Assembly (NCBI GenBank): GCA_024691085.1
Contig: JAILNX010000027.1
Coordinates: 62,001 to 126,000, forward strand
Source of the DNA: Clostridiales bacterium
GTDB lineage: Bacteria; Bacillota; Clostridia; Christensenellales; CAG-138
Length of the DNA: 64,000 nt
Direction of reading: 5' to 3'
This document shows, piece by piece, positions 7,571 to 16,036 of this stretch. The stretch's first letter is position 1. The number at the start of each line of letters is the position of its first letter. Both the position numbers and the translations under genes were made by a program. Below the pieces are notes generated by a model. The model was not told where the DNA came from. It worked only from the letters and a program-made list of their open reading frames with translations, and searched no databases.

Positions 7571-7683
7571 TTCTTTTTTCAAAAAAACAAAATATTTTTT
7601 ACCCGCAGAGTATAGCATATCTCCCCGAAAAGTTCAAGTGCGCCCGCGGGCCCCAAGGGATCCTGAGGAAGACCGCTCCGATG

Positions 7684-7712
7684 TTGCGCTTCCTTTTAAA
7701 ACATGATAAGAT
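7684..7712 (+). promoter_or_regulatory. Promoter of the 7750-9053 gene pair
   Basis: TTGCGC (7684-7689), 17 bp, TAAGAT (7707-7712), about 38 bp before the first start codon. Confidence 0.5.
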
Positions 7713-7749
7713 TTATCGGAAAGATCGCGATCCGGGGAGGAGCAGGAAT

Positions 7750-8112
7750 ATGAAGCTGTCGGAAATATTTGAAGAAAAACCCGAAAGATGGGGATTCCGG
7801 GGAGACCCGTATTTCTGGGATCACTTGAAAGGACTCGCGGAGAATATGGACAGTATCTCTCCCGACGAACTGGAACAGTGGATCAAAGACGAATACTTCT
7901 CGCTTTCGGGCAAGGTCATGACCGATGAATACGGCGATTTTGCCGTAATAGAGCGGTTTGCTCACGGAGGAATGAGCTCCGGCGGAGTTGATAACGGTTG
8001 GTGGATGAATGAAGGGATCCCTCTTCTGAAAACCAGGATGGCTGCGCTCCGGCAGATCCCGGCTGCCGGGAAGACCGACAACGCCGACGAACAGAGGCAG
8101 AGAAACAAATGA
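7750..8112 (+). CDS. Conserved small protein of unknown function
   Basis: A 120-residue acidic protein. The start ATG at 7750 has GGGGAGGAG upstream; an in-frame ATG at 7681 lies in the promoter. Visible features are WGFRGDPYFWDHLKGL (near residue 15), an acidic helix, a LSGKVMTDEYGDF segment, and FAHGGMSSGGVDNGWWMNEG followed by IPLLKTR. The 'RGDPyxW ... AHGGMSSG ... W ... iPlL' pattern is one I associate with a widespread uncharacterised bacterial family. No catalytic motif is evident. It overlaps the next gene by 4 bp (ATGA), suggesting a functional pair. Confidence 0.7.
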   Translation: MKLSEIFEEKPERWGFRGDPYFWDHLKGLAENMDSISPDELEQWIKDEYFSLSGKVMTDEYGDFAVIERFAHGGMSSGGVDNGWWMNEGIPLLKTRMAALRQIPAAGKTDNADEQRQRNK

Positions 8113-9053
8113 ACAGCGTAATGGATAAAAACAGGCGGTTCTACGACCGCTTCGTCGCTGACATGATACATGAAAAGTTCCCCGAATACGAGGACCGCAT
8201 CGCGGTCGGGATCGCCGGCGAAGGCTCGGACTGTTTCGGGTACGACGACGAGATCTCCCGCGATCACGACTTCGGGACGGGCGTGTGCCTGTGGCTCACC
8301 GACGAGGACATGGCGCGGTTCGGGAACCTGCTCTCCATCGCCTATAACGAGCTCGTCGACAGCGCGGAGCGCTCGTTTTTCACGGACCGGCTTCGCGAAA
8401 GAAGAGGCGTGATGACCGTCCGCCGGTTTTATTCCAATATCCTGAACGTCGGCTGCGACGCGGAAAGCGGCTCCATGACGGAGGAACAGTGGCTCGCGCT
8501 CGATCATTCGTGCCTTAAGACCGCGACGAACGGCGAGGTGTTCCGCGACGATCCCGGCGTCTTCACCGCCTTCCGCCAATATCTTATGGGCTATTATCCC
8601 GACCGCGTCTGGAGGATGCGCATCGCCCGGCAGCTGCACGAATACGCGTCTTCTTTACAGGTGAACTACGCGCGCTGCATGACGCGCGGCGATACCGTTG
8701 CAGCGGAGATGTGCAGGGCGAGAGGCCTTAGCTCCGCGATGGAGCTGTTCTTCCTTTTGAAAAGGGAGTATCCTCCTTATTACAAGTGGACGTTCCGCGC
8801 GCTCACGGAGCTGGACGCGGAAGGGAGCTTTTCTTCTAAGATAAAGGAGCTTTCCGGGGAGCGCATCCGTTTGGAGGCGTGGGAAGGAACGAGGTATCTC
8901 CCTAACCGTTTGAATTACAAGGACGGGCTCGTCTCCCTTTCTGAGGAGATCGCTTCCGAGATAGAATTAATGCTTGCAGAAAGCGGACTTATCAGGGTCA
9001 GAGGCCGTTATCTCGAGGCTCACGTCGGCGCGATCCTTGATGGGATACGGTAA
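8109..9053 (+). CDS. DUF4037 nucleotidyltransferase-like protein
   Basis: A 314-residue protein. The N-terminal part reads AVGIAGEGSDCFGYDDEISR followed by DHDFG, the G(E)GS...SRDHDFG pattern of DUF4037 proteins, which belong to the DNA polymerase beta-like nucleotidyltransferase superfamily; the acidic residues would bind metal. The remainder is helical with several conserved aromatic/Arg positions (RVWRMRIARQL, SAMELFFLLKREYPPYYKW). The substrate is unknown. It is translated from an ATG overlapping the stop of the small 7750 gene. Nucleotidyltransferases of this superfamily include antibiotic- and toxin-modifying enzymes, but there is no sequence basis to choose. Confidence 0.78.
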   Translation: MNSVMDKNRRFYDRFVADMIHEKFPEYEDRIAVGIAGEGSDCFGYDDEISRDHDFGTGVCLWLTDEDMARFGNLLSIAYNELVDSAERSFFTDRLRERRGVMTVRRFYSNILNVGCDAESGSMTEEQWLALDHSCLKTATNGEVFRDDPGVFTAFRQYLMGYYPDRVWRMRIARQLHEYASSLQVNYARCMTRGDTVAAEMCRARGLSSAMELFFLLKREYPPYYKWTFRALTELDAEGSFSSKIKELSGERIRLEAWEGTRYLPNRLNYKDGLVSLSEEIASEIELMLAESGLIRVRGRYLEAHVGAILDGIR

Positions 9054-9078
9054 GCGGAACAAAAAAGCATATTTGCGG

Positions 9079-9117
9079 TTGACGATGTGTATATTTCGTG
9101 GTATACTGTATACACAT
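9079..9117 (+). promoter_or_regulatory. opp promoter with overlapping inverted repeat
   Basis: TTGACG (9079-9084), 17-bp spacer, TATACT (9102-9107). A perfect 9-bp inverted repeat, ATGTGTATA (9085-9093) and TATACACAT (9109-9117), brackets the -10 box, so a regulator bound there would block transcription. GTATAC palindromes at 9101, 9108 and 9127 add to the symmetry. Confidence 0.7.
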
Positions 9118-9196
9118 CTACTTATGGTATACATAGCTCTGTCTATGTTTGACCGCGGGCGGGATACCCGTCCGAAACGAATCGAAGGGAGGATCT

Positions 9197-10138
9197 ATGG
9201 CCTCATATATCCTAAAACGCGTCGCGGGATCGATTCTGATCCTGCTGCTCATCATGGTCGTGACGTTCTTTCTGATGAACGCTGTGCCCGGCAGTCCGTT
9301 CCTTACGGAGAAATCCACTCCGGAACAGATCGCGAATGCAAATGCGAAGTACGGCCTCGATAAGCCTCTTTACATCCAGCTTTGGAACTATATCAGGAAC
9401 TACCTCAAGGGCGACCTCGGCGTCTCCCTTAAAATGCAGGAAGGCACGCCCGTCAAGGACATCATCTTCCATCAGGGCAAGTTCCTGCTTTCCATCAAGC
9501 TGGGCCTTTATGCTCTTCTGCTGGCCATAATCGTGGGCATTCCCCTCGGCTGTCTCGCGGCATACTTCCGCGGCTCGTGGCTTGACGGCGCACTGCGCGT
9601 CATCACGACGGTCGGCGTCGCGATACCCGGATTCGTTTTGGCCGCGCTGCTTCTTATCGCGTTCTCGGTCAAGCTGAACATATTCCCGACCAAGAGCGGC
9701 AACCTGCCCGATTTCAAGAGCTACGTCCTCCCCGTCGTCAGCCTCTCGTCCTACTACACCTGCTACATCGCGAAGCTGATGCGCACGAGCATGCTCGACG
9801 CCATCAACCAGGATTACATCAGGACCGCGAGGGCAAAGGGCGTAAAGACCGGCGGCATCATATTAAAGCACGCGCTCCGTAACTCGCTGATCCCCGTTAT
9901 CACCTACCTCGGCCCCGTCACGGCGGGCATCATAACGGGCAGCTTCGTTATCGAGTCCACCTTCTCGATCCCCGGCCTCGGCAAATACTTCGTTCAGTGC
10001 GTGACCAGCCGCGACTATCCCGTCATTATGGCGACGACGGTCGTTCTGTCCGCTCTCGTAATAGTCATGATGCTCGTCGTCGATATCGTTTACAAGATCG
10101 TCGATCCGCGCATCACGCTGACCGCAAAGGAGGACTGA
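9197..10138 (+). CDS. oppB: Oligopeptide ABC importer permease OppB
   Basis: A 313-residue membrane protein with the classical OppB/DppB start (YILKRVAGSILILLLIMVVT), the 'NAVPGSPF' loop, and the cytoplasmic EAA coupling loop RTARAKGVKTGGIILKHALR. The start ATG at 9197 (GGGAGG RBS) is chosen over 9149, which precedes the RBS. Four base pairs separate it from oppC. With OppC it forms the membrane channel for oligopeptides or similar ligands. Confidence 0.92.
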   Translation: MASYILKRVAGSILILLLIMVVTFFLMNAVPGSPFLTEKSTPEQIANANAKYGLDKPLYIQLWNYIRNYLKGDLGVSLKMQEGTPVKDIIFHQGKFLLSIKLGLYALLLAIIVGIPLGCLAAYFRGSWLDGALRVITTVGVAIPGFVLAALLLIAFSVKLNIFPTKSGNLPDFKSYVLPVVSLSSYYTCYIAKLMRTSMLDAINQDYIRTARAKGVKTGGIILKHALRNSLIPVITYLGPVTAGIITGSFVIESTFSIPGLGKYFVQCVTSRDYPVIMATTVVLSALVIVMMLVVDIVYKIVDPRITLTAKED

Positions 10139-10141
10139 TCC

Positions 10142-11512
10142 ATGAAAGCACCGTTTGCAAAGTTCAGTCCCTTCCAGGTCGATCCCGATAAGATCATGGA
10201 GACCTTCGGCATCGAGGACGGCGATTTTTCAAAGGCTTCGGACAACGAGAAGGAATCCATGGTCGAGATGCACAAGAGCATCTCCTACTGGAAGGACGCA
10301 TGGCGCAGGTTCCGTTCGAACACGGTCTCGATGGTCGCTTTGTTCGTGTTCCTCGTCTGCCTGTTCTTCGCCTTCATAGGGCCCTATCTCATCCCGTATA
10401 ACTACGCGGATCAGTACCGCACCTCGCAGAAGCTCGGCCCGTTCGAGTATTCCGAGGACGAGCAGACCGCGCGTCTTGCCGAGGGGGTCGGCGACGGCTT
10501 CTTTGCGACCGCGCTCCGTCCCGGCAGCATAACCGCTCTCGATCCCGGCGAATATTACTTAAAGTCGGGCAGGACCAGCTACGTCTTCACGCTCGATACC
10601 CTCACCGAAAACGTCATCATAGTGCTCGACAAAAACTCCGCCGAGCCCCTTAAGCTCTATACCGAGGACGCGGTAAAGAAAGGCGCGTGGGATAACTACA
10701 CCGTGCTTCCCTGCACAAATACCCCCTCGGAGAATGCCGTTCGGCTCACGCTTACCAAAAAGGTCTTCCCCCACGTATTCGGCACGGATTCCTCCGGCCG
10801 CGACCTTATGGCGCGCACCATGTACGGCGCAAGGGTCTCGATCATAATCGGCGTCGTCGCCGCCTTGATAGTCCTCGTCATCGGCTCGCTTTACGGCTCG
10901 ATCTCCGGCCTCGCCGGCGGTCCCGTGGACTTCGTGATGATGCGTATAGTCGAGCTCATATACTCGATCCCCGAGGTGCTGATAGTCCTGCTCCTGCAGG
11001 TCGTGTTGAAGGATCCGCTCCAGGCGTGGTTCCAGGCGCATTCCGAGACCAGCGCGTTCGTCAGGGCGATGAGCGATCTCGGCGCCGGCATCGTCAGCAT
11101 ATTCATCACGTTCGCCGTGCTCTACTGGGTAACGATGGCGCGTATCATAAGGGGTCAGGTGCTCATGCTCAAGAAGCAGGAATACGTTACCGCCGCGACC
11201 GCGCTCGGCGCGTCGAACGGCCGCATAATTACCAAGCACCTGCTGCCGAACTGCATAGGTCCCCTGGTCATCACGACCTGCCTGCAGATCCCCTCGGCCA
11301 TATTCCTCGAATCGTTCCTGTCCTTCCTCGGACTCGGCGTTTCGGCGCCTATGGCGAGCCTCGGCTCCCTCTGCTCCGACGCTCTTCAGACGATAACGCT
11401 TTATCCCTACCGTCTGGTATTCCCCGCTATCGTGCTGACGATCATAGTCCTCACCCTGAACCTTGTCGGCGACGGTCTGAGGGACGCTCTCGACCCGCGT
11501 CTTAAGAAATAA
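10142..11512 (+). CDS. oppC: Oligopeptide ABC importer permease OppC, with large extracellular insertion
   Basis: At 456 residues it is longer than the roughly 300 residues of enteric OppC. After a 55-residue cytoplasmic N-terminus and the first transmembrane helix (about 61-80, ending in GPYLIPYNYADQYR) there is a 120-residue soluble insertion (about 90-210) before the conserved 'FGTDSSGRDLMARTMYGARVS' segment. The EAA loop (EYVTAATALGASNGRIITKH) and terminal 'GDGLRDALDPRLKK' are standard. The inserted segment lies outside the membrane and faces the binding protein, so it could help dock OppA or peptides. Comparable long OppC proteins occur in Clostridia, to my knowledge. Confidence 0.9.
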   Translation: MKAPFAKFSPFQVDPDKIMETFGIEDGDFSKASDNEKESMVEMHKSISYWKDAWRRFRSNTVSMVALFVFLVCLFFAFIGPYLIPYNYADQYRTSQKLGPFEYSEDEQTARLAEGVGDGFFATALRPGSITALDPGEYYLKSGRTSYVFTLDTLTENVIIVLDKNSAEPLKLYTEDAVKKGAWDNYTVLPCTNTPSENAVRLTLTKKVFPHVFGTDSSGRDLMARTMYGARVSIIIGVVAALIVLVIGSLYGSISGLAGGPVDFVMMRIVELIYSIPEVLIVLLLQVVLKDPLQAWFQAHSETSAFVRAMSDLGAGIVSIFITFAVLYWVTMARIIRGQVLMLKKQEYVTAATALGASNGRIITKHLLPNCIGPLVITTCLQIPSAIFLESFLSFLGLGVSAPMASLGSLCSDALQTITLYPYRLVFPAIVLTIIVLTLNLVGDGLRDALDPRLKK

Positions 11513-11524
11513 GGAGGGAACGAC

Positions 11525-12541
11525 ATGGAAGAAAACAAAACGCTTCTTAAGATAGAAGACCTGAAGGTGTCCTTCTTCACTCCCGCGGGCGAGGTCAAGG
11601 CGGTCGACGGAATTTCCTACACCCTCGGCTACAACGAGGTAATGGGCATCGTCGGCGAGTCCGGCTCGGGCAAGAGCGTCGAGGCGTATTCCGTCATCGG
11701 CCTCCTGCAGAATCCCGGCAAGGTCATCGGCGGCTCGATCGAGTTCGAGGGCGAGGACCTTCTCGCGTTCACTCCGGAACAGATGCGTCAGTTCCGCGGC
11801 AACAAGGTCTCGATGATATTCCAGAACCCGATGACCTGTTTGAACCCCGTCTACACGATAGGCGATCAGCTCACCGAGGTCCTTAACTGCCACGACAACG
11901 ATATCTCCAAAAAGGAAGCCAAGGAGCGCGCGATCGAGATGCTGAAGCTCGTCGGCATCAACAATCCCGAAAAGCGCATGAAGCAGTACCCGCACGAGCT
12001 TTCGGGCGGTATGCGCCAGAGGGCGATGATCGCCATGGCGCTCATCTGCTCGCCGAAGCTCCTTATCGCAGACGAGCCCACCACGGCGCTCGACGTTACT
12101 ATCCAGGCGCAGATCCTCGAGCTCATGAAGGATCTTCAGAAGAAGGAGAACACCTCGATCATATTCATCACGCATAACTTAGGCGTCGTCGCCGAGATAT
12201 GCGACCGTGTCTCCGTCATGTACGCCGGCAGGATAGTCGAGCAGGGCAAGGTCAACGACATATTCTACAACCCGCAGCACCCCTACACGCAAAAGCTGCT
12301 CGCCTCCATACCGAGGCTGGACGAGGAGACCACCGAAAGGCTCGTCCCCATAGAGGGTACGCCGATCGACCTTCTCAATCCGCCGCAGGGCTGCAACTTC
12401 GGGCCCCGCTGCTCCGAATGCATGAAGATATGCTTGAGGAAAAAGCCTCCCTTCGCCGAGGTCGGCGACGGGCATATCTCCGCCTGCTGGCTCCACTTCA
12501 AGGACATGATCGACAAGAAGGAGGCGGAGAAAGATGAGTGA
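11525..12541 (+). CDS. oppD: Oligopeptide ABC importer ATPase OppD
   Basis: A 338-residue ABC ATPase. Walker A GESGSGKS (near residue 45), Q-loop '[13 protein letters not shown]', signature [15 protein letters not shown], Walker [15 protein letters not shown] and the H-loop 'FITHNLGVV' are intact. The C-terminal oligopeptide-transporter extension carries four cysteines ([14 protein letters not shown]), typical of the iron-sulfur-binding tail of OppD/DppD-type ATPases. It overlaps oppF by 8 bp. Confidence 0.92.
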   Translation: MEENKTLLKIEDLKVSFFTPAGEVKAVDGISYTLGYNEVMGIVGESGSGKSVEAYSVIGLLQNPGKVIGGSIEFEGEDLLAFTPEQMRQFRGNKVSMIFQNPMTCLNPVYTIGDQLTEVLNCHDNDISKKEAKERAIEMLKLVGINNPEKRMKQYPHELSGGMRQRAMIAMALICSPKLLIADEPTTALDVTIQAQILELMKDLQKKENTSIIFITHNLGVVAEICDRVSVMYAGRIVEQGKVNDIFYNPQHPYTQKLLASIPRLDEETTERLVPIEGTPIDLLNPPQGCNFGPRCSECMKICLRKKPPFAEVGDGHISACWLHFKDMIDKKEAEKDE

Positions 12542-13577
12542 AGAAAGGAAAAAGCTCGTCGAGGTCACGGGGCTTAAGAAATACTTCCCCGTAAAGGGCA
12601 ACCTGTTCGAAAAGAAATACGTTCAGGCGGTCGAGTCCGTTTCCCTCTCCATCTATAAGGGCGAGACGCTCGGTCTCGTCGGCGAGTCGGGCTGCGGCAA
12701 GACCACCCTCGGCCGTACGATAATCAGGCTCTACGAGCCGACCGACGGCCGCATAGTCTACGACGGCACTCCCATCTACGACAAGAAGGAGAAGATCTCC
12801 GTCAATATGCTGCCCTACAGGCGCAAGATGCAGATCATCTTCCAGGATCCGTCCGGCTCGCTCGACCCGCGTATGACGGTCGGCGAGATCATCGGCGAAT
12901 CCCTCGACATCCACAAGCTCACCGCGTCCAAGAAGGACAGGTCCGACAGGATCCGCCGGCTTCTTGAAGAGGTCGGCCTCAACACCGAGCACGCGAACCG
13001 CTTCCCGCACGAGTTCTCCGGCGGTCAGCAGCAGCGCGTCGGCATCGCCCGTGCGCTCGCCGTCGAGCCCGAGTTCATCGTCTGCGACGAGCCGATAAGC
13101 GCTCTCGACGTTTCGATACAGTCCCAGGTCGTCAATATGCTCGAGGACCTGCAGGAGTCGAAGGGCTTAACTTACCTCTTCATCGCGCACGACGTTTCGG
13201 TAGTAAGACATATTTCCGACCGCATCGGCGTCATGTATCTCGGGTGCCTCGTAGAGCTAGCCGAGAGCTATGAGCTCTGCAGCCACCCCATCCATCCCTA
13301 CACGCAGACGCTTCTGTCCGCCGTCCCGCTTCCCGATCCCGAGAAGAACAAGACGAGGTCGCGCCTGCTCCTCGAAGGCGATATCCCGAGCCCCATCAAT
13401 CCCCCGACGGGCTGCCGCTTCCACACGCGCTGCCCCTACGCGATGCCGCGCTGCAAGGAGGAGATGCCCGAGCTCAAGGAATACTCGCCCGGTCACTTCG
13501 GTGCATGCCATCTGCTGGAGCAGAATGGTTCGCATAATACAAGCACATCACCTAACAACAAGGAGGACAAAGAATGA
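12534..13577 (+). CDS. oppF: Oligopeptide ABC importer ATPase OppF
   Basis: A 347-residue partner ATPase. Walker A is GESGCGKTT, signature FSGGQQQRVGIARAL, Walker B FIVCDEPISALDVS, H-loop 'FIAHDVSVV'. The C-terminal extension has the matching cysteine cluster (CRFHTRCPYAMPRCKEEMP). The start overlaps the end of oppD by 8 bp and the stop overlaps oppA (ATGA), so all five opp genes are translationally coupled. Together OppD and OppF form the ATP-hydrolysing heterodimer. Confidence 0.92.
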   Translation: MSEERKKLVEVTGLKKYFPVKGNLFEKKYVQAVESVSLSIYKGETLGLVGESGCGKTTLGRTIIRLYEPTDGRIVYDGTPIYDKKEKISVNMLPYRRKMQIIFQDPSGSLDPRMTVGEIIGESLDIHKLTASKKDRSDRIRRLLEEVGLNTEHANRFPHEFSGGQQQRVGIARALAVEPEFIVCDEPISALDVSIQSQVVNMLEDLQESKGLTYLFIAHDVSVVRHISDRIGVMYLGCLVELAESYELCSHPIHPYTQTLLSAVPLPDPEKNKTRSRLLLEGDIPSPINPPTGCRFHTRCPYAMPRCKEEMPELKEYSPGHFGACHLLEQNGSHNTSTSPNNKEDKE

Positions 13578-15259
13578 AAAAGGTATTTGCAATGCTCCTC
13601 GTGCTGGTCATGGCAGTCGCTCTCGTAGCCTGCAAGACCCCTGAGAAGCCCGTCGAAAGCGATCTCGTCATCAACGCCTGCATCGCTTCCGAGCCCGAGA
13701 CCATCGACCCCTCGCTGGTCAGCTCTGTTGACGGTTCGACCTACACCCAGCATCAGTTCGAGAACCTGATGAAATATCAGCTCACCGCGAACAATGCTGC
13801 GAAAGACCCCAACATGAAGGCGACCGAAGTCGTCCTCGGTCAGGCCAAGTCCTACACCGTCAACGACGCGAAGACCGTCTACACCTTCACGCTCCGTGAT
13901 GACATCTATTGGTCTGACGGTCAGCCCGTCAAGGCCGAGGATTGGGTCTACTCCTGGCAGCGTCTTGTCGATCCCGCGACCGCGGCTGACTACGGCTACT
14001 TCCTTGACGGCGTCGTTCTGAACGCCGCTGCCATCCAGGCAGGCGAGAAGGATAAGTCCGAGCTCGGCATCAAGGCCGTCGACGAAAAGACCCTCGAGAT
14101 CACCCTTGAAGCCCCGACCGCGTACTTCCTTGAGATGTGCGCCTTCGCTTCCCTCGTACCCCTCCGCAAGGACGTCATCGAAGCCAACGAGAAATGGACG
14201 GAGCCTGAGACCATCGTCGTAAACGGCCCGTACAAGATCACCGAGTGGGTACACGACAGCAAGATCGTCATGGAGAAGAACGAGAAGTATTACGACCTCG
14301 CGAAGCTCGGTCCCAAGCAGATCGTTTGGTGGCTCAGCGACAGTGAGACCGCTATCCTCTCCTCTTATCAGTCCGGCGAGTATCAGTTCATCGAGAACTT
14401 CCCGTCCGATATGATCGATACCCTCACCGCGAGCGGCGATTGCTTCATCAATCCCTACATCGGCACCTATTATCTCTATCTGAACTGTGAGAAGATCCCC
14501 GATTGGCGTGTCCGTGCGGCTATGGTCCTTTCCGTTGACCGCGAGAACATCGTCAAGAACGTCACCCAGGGGGGTCAGTCGCCCGCTACCGGTTTCGTTG
14601 CCTCCGGAATCCTTGATTCCACCGGCACCAACTTCGCCTTCGGCAAGTCCGATCTCGGCGCTCTGTACAACACCCTGAAGAACATGTATCCCGACGCCGA
14701 CCTCTCCACCTATGCCGGCCGCTGCGCTCTTGCGAAGCAGCTCTATCAGGCGGCTGTCGACGAGGGCAAGTGGGATCCCAACACCACCATCGTTTACAAC
14801 TTCAACACCTCCGAATCCCATAAGGCGATCGCCGAGGCCTGCGGCTCCGACTGGAATACCGTTCTCGGCATCAAGATCACCCTTGAGAACCAGGATTGGA
14901 ACACCTACACCAACGGTCTCGGTGAGCACAAGTTCGGCGTGGCCCGTCTCGGCTGGATCGCGGACTACAACGATCCTATCACCTACCTCGAGCTGCTCGT
15001 AACCGGCAACTCCTACAACTACGGTCTCTACTCCGACGCCGCCTTCGACGCCGCTATCGCCAATGCGAAAGCCATGGCTGCCGGCGCCGAGCGCGACGCT
15101 ATCCTCTATCAGGCCGAGGAGACCCTGTTCGGTGAGGGCGGATTCCCCGTATGCCCGATCTACTACTACACCAACATGTACTGCGCGACCGGGCTGACCA
15201 ACATCGGCTACACCACGATGGGTTACTTCTTCTTCATGTACGCTCAGAAAGCCAACTGA
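13574..15259 (+). CDS. oppA: Oligopeptide-binding lipoprotein OppA
   Basis: A 561-residue extracellular solute-binding protein of family SBP_bac_5. The signal peptide ends in LVAC with the lipid-attachment Cys at residue 20. Characteristic passages are 'ASEPETIDPSLVSSVDG', 'YTFTLRDDIYWSDGQPVKAE' and 'YKITEWVHDSKIVMEKNEKY'. It captures peptides and delivers them to OppBC. It is last in the operon, where extra expression could come from mRNA stability, and a strong terminator follows at 15290. Confidence 0.93.
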   Translation: MKKVFAMLLVLVMAVALVACKTPEKPVESDLVINACIASEPETIDPSLVSSVDGSTYTQHQFENLMKYQLTANNAAKDPNMKATEVVLGQAKSYTVNDAKTVYTFTLRDDIYWSDGQPVKAEDWVYSWQRLVDPATAADYGYFLDGVVLNAAAIQAGEKDKSELGIKAVDEKTLEITLEAPTAYFLEMCAFASLVPLRKDVIEANEKWTEPETIVVNGPYKITEWVHDSKIVMEKNEKYYDLAKLGPKQIVWWLSDSETAILSSYQSGEYQFIENFPSDMIDTLTASGDCFINPYIGTYYLYLNCEKIPDWRVRAAMVLSVDRENIVKNVTQGGQSPATGFVASGILDSTGTNFAFGKSDLGALYNTLKNMYPDADLSTYAGRCALAKQLYQAAVDEGKWDPNTTIVYNFNTSESHKAIAEACGSDWNTVLGIKITLENQDWNTYTNGLGEHKFGVARLGWIADYNDPITYLELLVTGNSYNYGLYSDAAFDAAIANAKAMAAGAERDAILYQAEETLFGEGGFPVCPIYYYTNMYCATGLTNIGYTTMGYFFFMYAQKAN

Positions 15260-15289
15260 TTTATTTGATTGTGCTTGTTAAGTGAACAA

Positions 15290-15327
15290 AGTCGGGCTGC
15301 GGCGAAAGCCGCAGCCCGGACTTTTTT
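15290..15327 (+). terminator. Terminator of the opp operon
   Basis: GGGCTGCGGC-GAAA-GCCGCAGCCC stem extended by AGTC/GACT, followed by six T. Confidence 0.88.
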
Positions 15328-15350
15328 GGTTGATTGAGAGGTGGAAAGAA

Positions 15351-15447
15351 CGGGTAAAGGGACTCTGAACCCCGATTTCGCACAAGTCGGTTTCAGTTCC
15401 TGCTGCGCGAGCGAAATCTCTAAATTTGCTTCGCAAATTCGGGGTTC
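15351..15447 (-). repeat. tRNA-Gly-linked repeat, copy A
   Basis: Read on the minus strand, downstream of tRNA-Gly(TCC). A core bounded by 9-bp inverted ends GAACCCCGA / TCGGGGTTC (15367-15375 and 15439-15447) is followed by a near-copy of the tRNA's own 3' T-arm/acceptor sequence (15351-15372; original at 15509-15529), with one extra base in the T loop. A second copy lies at 54225-54325 beside another tRNA-Gly. Internal GATTTCGCTC and GCGAAATC words are shared by both copies. Confidence 0.75.
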
Positions 15448-15465
15448 ATCGTACTTTCTCGTTAT

Positions 15466-15504
15466 AAAAATATCCGTGGCAGCGTTGCTGCCACGGATAT
15501 TTTT
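15466..15504 (-). terminator. Long hairpin directly after tRNA-Gly(TCC)
   Basis: 18-bp perfect arms (AAAAATATCCGTGGCAGC and complement) around a 3-nt loop, T-tract at the end in the direction of tRNA transcription. The apex CAGCAACGCTG is the same as in the hairpin after the other tRNA-Gly at 54167. Confidence 0.8.
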
Positions 15505-15577
15505 GGAGCGGGTAAAGGGACTCGAACCCTCTATCTCAGCTTGGAAGGCTAATGTGTTACCATTACACTATACCCGC
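15504..15577 (-). tRNA. tRNA-Gly (anticodon TCC)
   Basis: Acceptor GCGGGTA pairs with TACCCGC, anticodon loop CTTCCAA with TCC, T-loop TTCGAGT, CCA encoded. Last gene of the six-tRNA minus-strand cluster. Confidence 0.95.
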
Positions 15578-15689
15578 AAGTATTCGGTTGTTCTGCGAGT
15601 TTTCACGAAGAAATCTCGCCGTGCACGCGTTTTCCGGTTTTGCGGAGCAAAATCGCCGCGGCGCTTCATGCGGCGAAGGAAAACCGTGG

Positions 15690-15720
15690 ATCTTCAAAAT
15701 AACATTGTTATTTTGAAGAT
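15690..15720 (-). terminator. Hairpin after tRNA-Leu
   Basis: 14-bp arms ATCTTCAAAATAAC and complement around ATT. No clear T-run, so it may be a processing signal instead of a terminator. Confidence 0.5.
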
Positions 15721-15805
15721 GGTGCGGGCGAAGAGACTCGAACTCACACGCCCGGAGGGCACCGGAACCTAAATCCGGCGCGTCTGCCAATTCCGCCACG
15801 CCCGC
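15720..15805 (-). tRNA. tRNA-Leu (anticodon TAG)
   Basis: 86 nt with long variable arm, acceptor GCGGGCG/CGCCCGC, anticodon loop TTTAGGT, T-loop TTCGAGT, CCA encoded. Confidence 0.95.
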
Positions 15806-15814
15806 ATAAACTGA

Positions 15815-15890
15815 TGGTGACCCGTCGGGGATTCGAACCCCGGACACCTTGATTAAAAGTCAAGTGCTCTGCCGACTGAGCTAACGGGTC
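15815..15890 (-). tRNA. tRNA-Lys (anticodon TTT)
   Basis: 76 nt, acceptor GACCCGT/ACGGGTC, anticodon loop CTTTTAA, T-loop TTCGAAT, CCA encoded. Confidence 0.95.
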
Positions 15891-15893
15891 AGA

Positions 15894-15968
15894 TGGCTGG
15901 GGTGGCAGGATTTGAACCTACGATATGGGAGTCAAAGTCCCATGCCTTGACCGCTTGGCGACACCCCA
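15894..15968 (-). tRNA. tRNA-Gln (anticodon TTG)
   Basis: 75 nt, acceptor TGGGGTG/CACCCCA, anticodon loop CTTTGAC, CCA encoded. Confidence 0.95.
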
Positions 15969-16036
15969 ACGGTAACGCCGAGCAGCTTTTTCAAAAATAA
16001 AGCCCTTGCCTTAAAAAGCAAAAGCTCTACTGAAAA

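Noticed and set aside
10559..12175. 538-codon minus-strand frame across oppC/oppD
   Set aside because: Antisense to two certain genes, spanning their junction, with low-complexity Arg/Asp/Val-rich sequence.
13493..14929. 478-codon minus-strand frame opposite oppA
   Set aside because: Antisense shadow of oppA; Val/Leu/Gly/Asp composition typical of such shadows.
15341..15772. Plus-strand frame over the tRNA cluster resembling 'VKGLEPSISAWKANVLPLHY'
   Set aside because: This is the well-known false protein produced by translating antisense to tRNA-Gly and tRNA-Leu genes.
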